Below are positions 1-4,919 of a DNA stretch of 7,156 bases, in pieces. The stretch's first letter is position 1, and every line of letters begins with the position of its first letter. Below the pieces are notes generated by a model that was not told the origin of the DNA, did no database searches, and worked only from the letters and a program-made list of their open reading frames with translations. Source of the DNA: Deltaproteobacteria bacterium (GTDB lineage Bacteria; Desulfobacterota; Syntrophia; Syntrophales; UBA2210); NCBI GenBank assembly GCA_016934695.1, contig JAFGSH010000219.1, positions 1 through 7,156 on the forward strand, in the 5' to 3' direction. The position numbers and the translations under genes are program-made.

Positions 1-356
1 AATATCTCCAGGATATTTCCGGTGTCGCACTTCGCGCCGTCGCTGACGAACACCTCGTCGGGGTGGATATCGGCCCCCAGCGCCTGGAAATCGTTGTGCG
101 CGATGGCCTCGCGCAGGAACTCGTATCCCTGCTCCGGGCCGTAGCCGCGGAAGGTGCTGTCAAACGACAGCTCGTCGACGGCCTTGTGGAGGGCGGCGAT
201 GCACGCCCCGGGGAGGGCGCGCGTCACGTCTCCGATCCCGAGCCTGATGATCTGCCGGTCGGGGTTCGATGCGACAAAGGCGGCGACCCTCTTTGCGATG
301 TCTGAGAAGAGATAGGATGATTGGAGCTTCAGGTAATTCTCGTTGATCTGTATCAT
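1..356 (-). CDS. dapL: LL-diaminopimelate aminotransferase, N-terminal part (cut by window edge)
   Basis: Fold-type I PLP aminotransferase that converts L-tetrahydrodipicolinate to LL-diaminopimelate in one step, using glutamate as amino donor, for lysine and peptidoglycan synthesis in the cytoplasm. Read on the minus strand from ATG 356-354, the protein begins [20 protein letters not shown], the typical DapL opening. It continues with [13 protein letters not shown], then [15 protein letters not shown] near residues 76-90, and [13 protein letters not shown] near residues 105-117. GYGPEQG and SDGAKCD are hallmark DapL segments that help bind cofactor and substrate. Only 118 of roughly 400 codons are present. 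An AAGGA ribosome-binding site lies 6 nt before the ATG, and a strong promoter lies further upstream. It is divergent from the tetR gene and probably unrelated to it. The frame is open to the window edge with no lesion. Identification is by recalled family motifs, not a database search. Confidence 0.93.
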   Translation of the reverse strand, partial: MIQINENYLKLQSSYLFSDIAKRVAAFVASNPDRQIIRLGIGDVTRALPGACIAALHKAVDELSFDSTFRGYGPEQGYEFLREAIAHNDFQALGADIHPDEVFVSDGAKCDTGNILEI

Positions 357-398
357 GTCGGGTCCTTGTCTGGAGATGATTGTTTTTCAGGGGAAAAA

Positions 399-428
399 AG
401 TATACGGGAAAGCGTATTTGCGTGTCAA
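399..428 (-). promoter_or_regulatory. sigma70-type promoter for dapL
   Basis: On the minus strand the sequence reads TTGACA (428-423), an 18-bp spacer, then TATACT (404-399). This is a perfect -35 and a five-of-six -10. Transcription would begin near 392, giving a leader of about 36 nt before the dapL ATG, which contains the AAGGA ribosome-binding site. A short inverted repeat (ATACG at 402-406, CGTAT at 413-417) lies across the -10 and spacer and could be incidental. Confidence 0.75.
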
Positions 429-498
429 TGCCAAAACGGTCCGGCTGGCGGGAGAACGTGCCGGGCAGGGGAAGGAATAGCGCCTTCTCGATACCGGT

Positions 499-525
499 GG
501 GCCGGAGAAAAAATCGTGCCGGCCC
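499..525. repeat. GC-rich inverted repeat in the dapL/tetR spacer
   Basis: GGGCCGG (499-505) and CCGGCCC (519-525) are perfect 7-bp arms around a 13-nt A-rich loop. The element lies 13 bp upstream of the tetR -35 box and about 70 bp upstream of the dapL -35 box, so it would not lie in either predicted transcript. It has no T tract after it on either strand; the T run on the minus strand is inside the loop. It could be a protein site, or a chance product of GC-rich sequence. No function is claimed. Confidence 0.35.
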
Positions 526-537
526 CCAAAATAGATG

Positions 538-567
538 TTGACAAGGGGGTATCGAACTTGGTAAGTA
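538..567 (+). promoter_or_regulatory. probable tetR promoter with operator over the -10 region
   Basis: A perfect TTGACA -35 box lies at 538-543. The position expected for the -10, 17 or 18 bp downstream (561-567), falls within the palindrome at 562-579. The -10 itself matches the consensus poorly (TAAGTA). Transcription would begin around 573-575, leaving a very short leader before the ATG at 592. The perfect -35 together with a palindrome over the -10 is the usual layout of a self-repressed TetR gene. The weak -10 is the main doubt. Confidence 0.45.
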
Positions 568-579
568 AGCACTTACTTA
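562..579. promoter_or_regulatory. palindromic operator, probably bound by the adjacent TetR protein
   Basis: TAAGTAAG-CA-CTTACTTA is a perfect inverted repeat with 8-bp arms and a 2-bp centre. Each arm is itself a tandem 4-bp repeat (TAAG twice, CTTA twice). It ends 12 bp before the tetR ATG at 592, and its right arm touches the AAGAG ribosome-binding site (579-583). Operators of TetR-family dimers are commonly palindromes of about this size lying over their own promoter. Binding here would block the tetR promoter, and with it abfD-like expression if the two are cotranscribed. I saw no second copy elsewhere in the window. The repeat is seen directly; the binding partner is inferred from position. 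Confidence 0.7.
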
Positions 580-591
580 AGAGTGGACACT

Positions 592-1197
592 ATGGCGGCA
601 CCGAACAACAAACGTCTCTGCGCGGAGGAGCGGAAGAAAGACGTTCTCAGGAGTGCTATCAACGCATTCGGGAAATCGAACTACCGCGCGACACGGATGG
701 CGGACATCGCAGCAGAGGCTGGTGTCTCCGAAGCCATGCTCTACAAGCACTTTGAATCGAAGAAGGTCCTCTTTCTCAGTATCCTTGAGAATGTCTCGTA
801 CCGAACCGCGACCACCATCGGGAAAGGGTTTGAAGAAGAACCCGATGCCCTCAGGCTGCTGCGCCGGCTCCTCATCACCTACTATAACCAGATACAGGAA
901 CACCCCAATCTCCTCAAGCTGCACTTCCAGGCTGTCTCCGAGATAGACGACGAGGAGATCGGCGGGCGGATCAAGAATGATCATGAGGTGTATGTCCACA
1001 ACATCAAAGAGCTCATCAAGAAAGGGCTTGAGCAGGGGACGGTTCGGAAGGATATCGAGATCGATCCGATCGCGTGGCTCTTCAACGGGATCGGTGTTTT
1101 GATCAGTATGATGGTTCTCCTCGGTCGCGAAAGCGAACTCAAGAGGGGTATCGCGGACAAGATGATCGATCATCTGATAGAGAGCATCAGGGCGTAA
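592..1197 (+). CDS. TetR/AcrR-family transcriptional regulator
   Basis: A 201-residue one-component DNA-binding repressor, the usual TetR-family length. The N-terminal helix-turn-helix is clear at about residues 27-64: FGKSNYRATRMADIAAEAG followed by VSEAMLYKHFESKK, with the conserved TxxDIA, AGVS and LYxHFxSK elements. The remaining helices form the ligand-binding and dimer domain, which is too variable to reveal the ligand. I chose ATG 592 because AAGAG at 579-583 lies 8 nt upstream. An in-frame GTG at 583 would add three residues but has no good ribosome-binding site. The palindrome at 562-579 suggests autorepression. The dehydratase gene follows 71 nt downstream on the same strand with no convincing terminator between, so this protein probably controls it. 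Given that neighbour, an acyl-CoA or related carboxylic acid is a reasonable but unproven ligand. Confidence 0.92.
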   Translation: MAAPNNKRLCAEERKKDVLRSAINAFGKSNYRATRMADIAAEAGVSEAMLYKHFESKKVLFLSILENVSYRTATTIGKGFEEEPDALRLLRRLLITYYNQIQEHPNLLKLHFQAVSEIDDEEIGGRIKNDHEVYVHNIKELIKKGLEQGTVRKDIEIDPIAWLFNGIGVLISMMVLLGRESELKRGIADKMIDHLIESIRA

Positions 1198-1268
1198 GCT
1201 TCGTTGGTTTTTATCCAGATGACCATCATAAACAACCCTGAAAAGGGGCAAAGCAAAAGGAGGCAGGT

Positions 1269-2741
1269 ATGTTACGGACGAAAGAGCAGTACATAGAAGC
1301 ACTCGGCAAGATGAAGCGGAACATCTACTTCAACGGCGAGAAGATATCCCGCGACGACGAGATACAGATGGACTGTATCAACACCATCGGGACGACATAC
1401 GATGAGGCCCAGAATCCCGATCCCAAGGTTCAGGCGCTGATGCTGGCGAAGTCGCATCTGACGGGTGAGACGATCAACCGGTTCAACCACATCCACCAGA
1501 GCGCGGATGATCTCCACAAGAAACAGGACATGACCCGGTACCTCTGCCGTATCGTGGGCGGGTGTATCCAGCGGTGCATGGGGATCGATGCCACGAACGC
1601 CATCTACAACGTGAGCTACGAGGCGGACAAGCAGAACAAGGGTGCCACGGAATACCATGAGAACTTCAAAAAGTGGCTCATCCGATTCCAGCAGGAGGAC
1701 ATGGTCGGATGCTGCGCCCAGACCGACGTCAAGGGCGATCGCATGAAGCGCCCCAGCGAACAGGCGGATCCTGATCTGTACGTTCATGTCAAGGAGAGAA
1801 AGAGCGACGGCATCGTGGTGTCGGGGTGCAAGCTGCACATCTCCGAGGCATCGGTGGCGGATGAGATACTGGTGGTTCCGACCCGATCTCTGCGGCCCGA
1901 TGATAAGGACTACGCCGTAGCCTTTGCCGTTCCCGGCGACTGGGACGGCGTGAAGCAGGTGGTGACGGTCCACAATCTGCGTCCCCGCGAGCACTTCCCC
2001 CGCGGATTCGTACCCGGCGCGACCGATTCCTACGTCATCTTCGATGACTGCTTCGTTCCCTGGGAGCGGGTTTTCCTGTGTGGCGAACACCTGCACGGCG
2101 GCGTCCTGGCGCTCCTCTTCGCCCTCTTCCATCGCCACAGCTACTCGGGGTGCAAGCCGGCGATCGGTGACGTCCTCCTGGGGACGGCGGCCTTGGCGGC
2201 CGAGTACAACGGCATCGAGAAGGCCGGCCATGTCCGTGAGAAATTGGCGGAGATTATCCTGACCACGGAGCTGGGGTACGCAGCGGGATACACCGCCTCC
2301 GATCAGGGCAAGCCGGAGGTGTATATGCCGGGGGTCGGTTTTGTTCCCTACGGACCCGGGAGCTATATCCCGAACTCGATCTACGCCAATGTCGGGCGGT
2401 GTCTGACCGGTGAGGCCGTCTACCGCGAGCAGGAAATCCTCTGCGACATCTCCGGTGGTGTCGCGGCCACCTTCCCCCACGAGAAAGACTGGGTAAACCC
2501 GGAGACCAAGGATCTGCTCGAAAAGTACGTCATGCGGAATCCCAAGGTCTCGCCGGAGAAGGCCGCGCAGTTCTGGCGGTATCTCGGCGATGTTCTCTGC
2601 TCGGCCACGGGCGGCATCATGAACGTGGGGAACTACCACGGCGGCGGCTCCCCCGTGATGGAGCAGATTGCCATTACGACGCAGTACGATATCGAGGACA
2701 GAAAGAAACTCGTGAAGTACCTTGCGGGTATTGAAGACTAA
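1269..2741 (+). CDS. 4-hydroxybutyryl-CoA dehydratase / vinylacetyl-CoA isomerase family protein (AbfD-like)
   Basis: A 490-residue member of the HpaB/AbfD flavoprotein family, about the length of clostridial AbfD. AbfD removes water from 4-hydroxybutyryl-CoA to give crotonyl-CoA by a ketyl-radical route using FAD and a [4Fe-4S] cluster; it acts in the cytoplasm and is oxygen-sensitive. The cluster ligands are all recognisable: C99 and C103 in CIQRC, then H288 and C295 in FHRHSYSGCK. They match Cys99, Cys103, His292 and Cys299 of the clostridial enzyme, and Gln101 and the Tyr (Y292) and Lys (K296) beside the cluster are also kept. Near the C terminus HGGGSP and YDIEDRKKLVKYLAGIED are family-typical. 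Differences: the residue matching Glu257 appears to be D253, and the usual KAHxTG segment reads KLHISE (188-193). The substrate may therefore differ, so I do not assign abfD. A strong AAAAGGAGG site precedes the ATG. The codons are GC-rich. It probably forms an operon with tetR. Confidence 0.85.
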   Translation: MLRTKEQYIEALGKMKRNIYFNGEKISRDDEIQMDCINTIGTTYDEAQNPDPKVQALMLAKSHLTGETINRFNHIHQSADDLHKKQDMTRYLCRIVGGCIQRCMGIDATNAIYNVSYEADKQNKGATEYHENFKKWLIRFQQEDMVGCCAQTDVKGDRMKRPSEQADPDLYVHVKERKSDGIVVSGCKLHISEASVADEILVVPTRSLRPDDKDYAVAFAVPGDWDGVKQVVTVHNLRPREHFPRGFVPGATDSYVIFDDCFVPWERVFLCGEHLHGGVLALLFALFHRHSYSGCKPAIGDVLLGTAALAAEYNGIEKAGHVREKLAEIILTTELGYAAGYTASDQGKPEVYMPGVGFVPYGPGSYIPNSIYANVGRCLTGEAVYREQEILCDISGGVAATFPHEKDWVNPETKDLLEKYVMRNPKVSPEKAAQFWRYLGDVLCSATGGIMNVGNYHGGGSPVMEQIAITTQYDIEDRKKLVKYLAGIED

Positions 2742-2749
2742 CAGAAACA

Positions 2750-2781
2750 CGCTGCCCCGCGCCGCCCGGCGCGGGGCAGCG
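2750..2781. terminator. strong hairpin between convergent genes, probable bidirectional terminator
   Basis: CGCTGCCCCGCGCC (2750-2763) and GGCGCGGGGCAGCG (2768-2781) form a perfect 14-bp, very GC-rich stem with a 4-nt loop. It begins 9 nt after the dehydratase stop and ends 36 nt before the hydrolase stop on the other strand, which is where a shared terminator is expected. Neither side has a clean T tract: the plus side continues AATCCATTCGTATCTTTC and the minus side GTGTTTCTGTTAG. It may therefore work as a pause or mRNA 3'-end stabiliser rather than as a classical intrinsic terminator. Confidence 0.75.
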
Positions 2782-2817
2782 AATCCATTCGTATCTTTCA
2801 AGACGCAGATGCGCGTG

Positions 2818-3723
2818 TTATCTCGCGTGATCCGCGATCGCGTCGATAATCTCCCCCCAGACCGGGACGGGAAGGGCATGCCCCATCCCCTCTATGATCT
2901 TCAGTTTCGCGCCGGGTACGGCTCGCGCGGTATCGATGCCGCACTCCACCCGAAGGAGCGGGTCGGCGCTGCCGTGAATGACGAGCGTCGGAACCGTCAG
3001 GGACTTGAGCTCCTCCCGCCTGCTCCCCGAGGCGTTGATCGCCGCTATCTGCCGTACTATCCCTGCCGGATCTATCCCCCGCTCGAATGTTTCCTCGGCG
3101 TACCGGAGGACCCTCTCTTCGTCGACGGGGAATCGGGTTCCGTTCAGGATGCGCCACGTCGCCAGGAAGCTTGCCGTGAATCCCCCGCGGTCCGTGGGGG
3201 GCGGGGTCGAAAGTACCCGCAGCGCCTCCGGGGTGGGCGGCGGGAGGCCGGGAGCCCCCGTCGTGGACGACATCGATGTGAGTGACCGCACGCGGTCGGG
3301 GTCCGTGAGGGCCATGGTCTGGCCGATCATCCCGCCCATGGACATCCCCACCACATGCGCTGAAGATATCCCAAGATGGTCGAGGAGGCCGAAGGAGTCC
3401 CCGGCCATGTCGGAGAGGAGATAGGGGACCTCTACCGGTTTGCCCGCGGCGAGATCGACTAGAAGCCGGGCGATGCCGGGAATCCCCGCGTGATCCATAT
3501 GGGTCGACTGTCCGATGTCCCGATTGTCGAAGCGTATGACGAAGTATCCCCGCTCCGCCAGTGCGCCGCAGAATGTCTCGTCCCACATCACCATCTGCCA
3601 GCTCAGCCCCTGTATGAGGAGGAGCGGTGCCCCGGAGGGGTTGCCAAAGGTGTCGTAGACCAGCCGTATGCCGTTGTCGAGCAGTGCCGTTCCGGGTCCG
3701 CCGTGCGGAATGTCCGTTCCCAT
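2818..3723 (-). CDS. alpha/beta-fold hydrolase
   Basis: A 301-residue cytoplasmic alpha/beta hydrolase with no signal peptide, a typical length for the family. Numbering from ATG 3723-3721, the catalytic triad can be read as Ser128 in the nucleophile elbow VGMSMGG, Asp254 in IHGSADPLL and His282 in GMGHALP. The strand motif RFDNRDIGQST near residues 64-74 is typical of a large esterase-like subgroup. A variable cap region lies between, at about residues 150-240. The true substrate cannot be told; ester or thioester hydrolysis is likely. An in-frame ATG at 3780 would add 19 residues, but 3723 is preferred because AAGGGGGG (3737-3730) lies 6 nt before it and a possible promoter lies at 3766-3794, downstream of the upper ATG. 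The gene is convergent with the dehydratase and divergent from the stress protein, so it is probably a single-gene unit. Confidence 0.88.
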   Translation of the reverse strand: MGTDIPHGGPGTALLDNGIRLVYDTFGNPSGAPLLLIQGLSWQMVMWDETFCGALAERGYFVIRFDNRDIGQSTHMDHAGIPGIARLLVDLAAGKPVEVPYLLSDMAGDSFGLLDHLGISSAHVVGMSMGGMIGQTMALTDPDRVRSLTSMSSTTGAPGLPPPTPEALRVLSTPPPTDRGGFTASFLATWRILNGTRFPVDEERVLRYAEETFERGIDPAGIVRQIAAINASGSRREELKSLTVPTLVIHGSADPLLRVECGIDTARAVPGAKLKIIEGMGHALPVPVWGEIIDAIADHAR

Positions 3724-3765
3724 CTGATTCCCCCCTTGATCGTATTCGGTCTTCAAGTCTACGTA

Positions 3766-3794
3766 CTGGTATGTCTTCACGAATAGAAAGTCAA
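3766..3794 (-). promoter_or_regulatory. possible promoter for the alpha/beta hydrolase
   Basis: On the minus strand, TTGACT (3794-3789), a 17-bp spacer and TACCAG (3771-3766) form a plausible sigma70 promoter with a good -35 and a weak -10 (three of six). Initiation near 3759 would give a leader of about 36 nt before the ATG at 3723. It would exclude the longer reading frame that starts at 3780. Confidence 0.4.
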
Positions 3795-3830
3795 CAAGTT
3801 ATTGGCCTGTCCACGGCGTCTGTGCGGCTG

Positions 3831-3883
3831 GCGGTAAGCGGCCGGAGATTCCGTGCTTTTCTCGGAATTTTTAGCTTGACCGC
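3831..3883. repeat. nested inverted repeat in the hydrolase/uspA spacer
   Basis: Outer arms GCGGTAAGC (3831-3839) and GCTTGACCGC (3874-3883) pair over 9 bp with one bulged G (3878). Inside them, ATTCCG (3848-3853) and CGGAAT (3863-3868) form a perfect 6-bp stem with a 9-nt loop, and the inner right arm runs into five Ts (3868-3872) on the plus strand. Together they could fold as one two-stage stem-loop of 53 nt. The inner stem plus T run resembles a weak plus-strand terminator, yet no plus-strand gene lies close upstream. Whether the region is transcribed is unknown. Confidence 0.4.
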
Positions 3884-3984
3884 ATGGAGAATAAAAGAGA
3901 ACATACAGAACATGCGCAGTGTGAGCGTTCCACTGGATCGGGAACCGTTGAAGCACCCATCAATCATGCAAAGGGGGATCGGTT

Positions 3985-4416
3985 ATGTTCGAGAAGATAC
4001 TGTACCCGACTGATTTTTCGAATGAGGCGCATAAGGCCCTGGATTTTGTCATCTCTCTGAAGGATGCCGGCGCGAAGGAAGTGGTGATTCTGCACGTCAT
4101 CGAAAAGGCGAATTTTGACGCCATAGCACGGTACGCCACGAAAGACATCGGGGAGATCGAGAAAAACCTTAAAGCGCGGGCAATGGCCGAAATACAGCCG
4201 ATCGAGGAGCGGTTAAAGAAAAAGGGGTTCAAGGTCAAGGTGGTCATCGCGAAGGCGGTACCCTATATGGGTATCCTGGATGTGGAGAAAAAGGAGAAGG
4301 TATCCGCCATCGTGATCGGCTCTCACGGCATGAGCAACATCGCGGAGATATTCCTCGGCTCCGTCTCGGAAAAGATCGTGCGGAGGGCGAAAACCCCCGT
4401 CCTTGTCGTCAGGTGA
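3985..4416 (+). CDS. universal stress protein, UspA family
   Basis: A 143-residue single-domain universal stress protein, the standard length. It opens MFEKILYPTDFSNEAHKAL, matching the first beta strand and the conserved D11 that contacts nucleotide. The C-terminal half carries VIGSHGMSNIAEIFLGSVSE, an exact G-2X-G-9X-G-S ATP-binding signature at about residues 111-125, and ends in RRAKTPVLVVR, the usual last strand. This marks the ATP-binding type of Usp. Members help cells survive starvation and other stress, but the specific role here is unknown. AAAGGGGG ends 9 nt before the ATG and serves as ribosome-binding site. It is divergent from the hydrolase and convergent with the tRNA gene, so it is probably transcribed alone. 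The family assignment is secure. Confidence 0.95.
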   Translation: MFEKILYPTDFSNEAHKALDFVISLKDAGAKEVVILHVIEKANFDAIARYATKDIGEIEKNLKARAMAEIQPIEERLKKKGFKVKVVIAKAVPYMGILDVEKKEKVSAIVIGSHGMSNIAEIFLGSVSEKIVRRAKTPVLVVR

Positions 4417-4439
4417 GGCAGCTGCCGCCGTAAAGATGT

Positions 4440-4476
4440 CCAATCGGGATTGCCCGGACGTTGTGTCGACGATTGG
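4440..4476. terminator. inverted repeat between uspA and tRNA-Glu, possible terminator
   Basis: CCAATCG (4440-4446) and CGATTGG (4470-4476) are perfect 7-bp arms with a 23-nt loop. They lie between the convergent uspA and tRNA-Glu genes, where both transcripts must end. The stem is modest and no good T tract follows it on either strand. On the minus strand TTTTATTA directly follows the tRNA CCA end and may take part in tRNA termination. Function is inferred from position only. Confidence 0.3.
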
Positions 4477-4494
4477 CCGGCGCTGGTAATAAAA

Positions 4495-4570
4495 TGGCGT
4501 CCCCACGGGGAGTCGAACCCCGGCTGCCGGCGTGAAAAGCCGGTGTCCTAGGCCACTAGACGATGGGGAC
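4495..4570 (-). tRNA. tRNA-Glu (anticodon UUC), CCA encoded
   Basis: Read on the minus strand from 4570, the acceptor arm GTCCCCA pairs with TGGGGAC, leaving a G discriminator and an encoded CCA (4497-4495). The anticodon stem is CCGGC/GCCGG around the 7-nt loop TTTTCAC, so the anticodon is TTC (UUC), which reads GAA/GAG. The T arm CCGGG-GTTCGAC-TCCCC-type sequence carries the conserved GTTCGA, and the D arm contains the expected TAGTGG...TAGGACA elements. The gene is 76 nt including CCA. It stands alone between uspA and the PAS-LuxR gene, with its own strong promoter. Confidence 0.97.
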
Positions 4571-4603
4571 GCGCGCATGGTGTGATCGGAAAATGAATTG
4601 TCG

Positions 4604-4632
4604 CTTATAATCTTTATCGTCCCCTCTGTCAA
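4604..4632 (-). promoter_or_regulatory. sigma70-type promoter for tRNA-Glu
   Basis: On the minus strand, TTGACA (4632-4627), a 17-bp spacer and TATAAG (4609-4604) give a perfect -35, ideal spacing and a five-of-six -10. Initiation near 4597 leaves a leader of about 27 nt, to be removed by RNase P. The bases just after the -10 (GCGACAA) start GC-rich, as is common at stringently controlled stable-RNA promoters; this last point is an inference. Confidence 0.8.
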
Positions 4633-4809
4633 CATAAATCAGCGTCTGTGCACATTCAGGCCGCAAGATGTCTGCCGCCGGCCGCCTTTCCATGATTGAC
4701 GTGTATTCTTATGTTCTCCCGGCATGCTTCCCGCGATTCAACGATAACATCGCCTGTTTGCCGGCATAAAAACGGTTCAATCTCCTGTCGCCGGATCAAG
4801 AGAGGGCCA

Positions 4810-4839
4810 TTGGATTCTTTTCTGCTTTTAGGATATAAA
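4810..4839 (+). promoter_or_regulatory. probable promoter for the PAS-LuxR regulator
   Basis: TTGGAT (4810-4815), an 18-bp spacer and TATAAA (4834-4839) form a plausible sigma70 promoter with four of six matches at -35 and five of six at -10. Initiation near 4846 gives a leader of about 75 nt. The -10 lies inside a small inverted repeat, GGAT-ATAAA-ATCC (4831-4843). A second small hairpin, GGGAT-ATG-ATCCC (4883-4895), falls in the leader. The rest of the 4633-4809 stretch shows no gene or clear signal. Confidence 0.5.
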
Positions 4840-4901
4840 ATCCGTAGCATTAAAAGAAGTGTCGCTTTTTCGGAAAATAATCGGGATATGATCCCTGTAA
4901 T

Positions 4902-4914
4902 CCCCCGGGGGGGG
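4902..4914 (+). promoter_or_regulatory. C5G8 tract acting as ribosome-binding site
   Basis: Five Cs are followed by eight Gs (4907-4914), then TGGAA and the ATG at 4920. The G run is the only ribosome-binding-like sequence for this start. Homopolymers of eight or more Gs can change length by replication slippage; here that would alter leader spacing, not the reading frame, if the ATG at 4920 is the start. With a GTG start at 4914 the last G of the run would be the first codon base. Confidence 0.45.
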
Positions 4915-4919
4915 TGGAA

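Noticed and set aside
387..572. A 61-codon minus-strand frame between dapL and tetR
   Set aside because: It runs across the dapL promoter and the TetR palindrome, has low-complexity Arg/Pro-rich content and no good ribosome-binding site.
1238..1256. CCCTGAAAAGGGG mini-hairpin between tetR and the dehydratase gene
   Set aside because: A 4-bp stem without a T run is too weak to act as a terminator and can be explained by chance.
1272..2879. A 535-codon open frame on the minus strand lying over the whole AbfD-like gene
   Set aside because: Its codons are exact reverse complements of the sense codons, so it stays open merely because the real gene avoids TTA, CTA and TCA codons. The translation resembles no family I recognise, while the sense frame has clear motifs.
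3724..3780. Longer start for the alpha/beta hydrolase at 3780
   Set aside because: The extra 19 residues precede the fold, a strong AAGGGGGG site lies before the ATG at 3723, and the likely promoter sits downstream of 3780.
3876..3907. uspA promoter using TTGACC at 3876-3881
   Set aside because: No acceptable -10 box lies 16-18 bp downstream; GAACAT and its neighbours match poorly. The true uspA promoter was not found.
3627..4013. A 128-codon plus-strand frame in the hydrolase/uspA spacer
   Set aside because: It overlaps the hydrolase start and the uspA start in the wrong frame, and its translation shows no recognisable domain.
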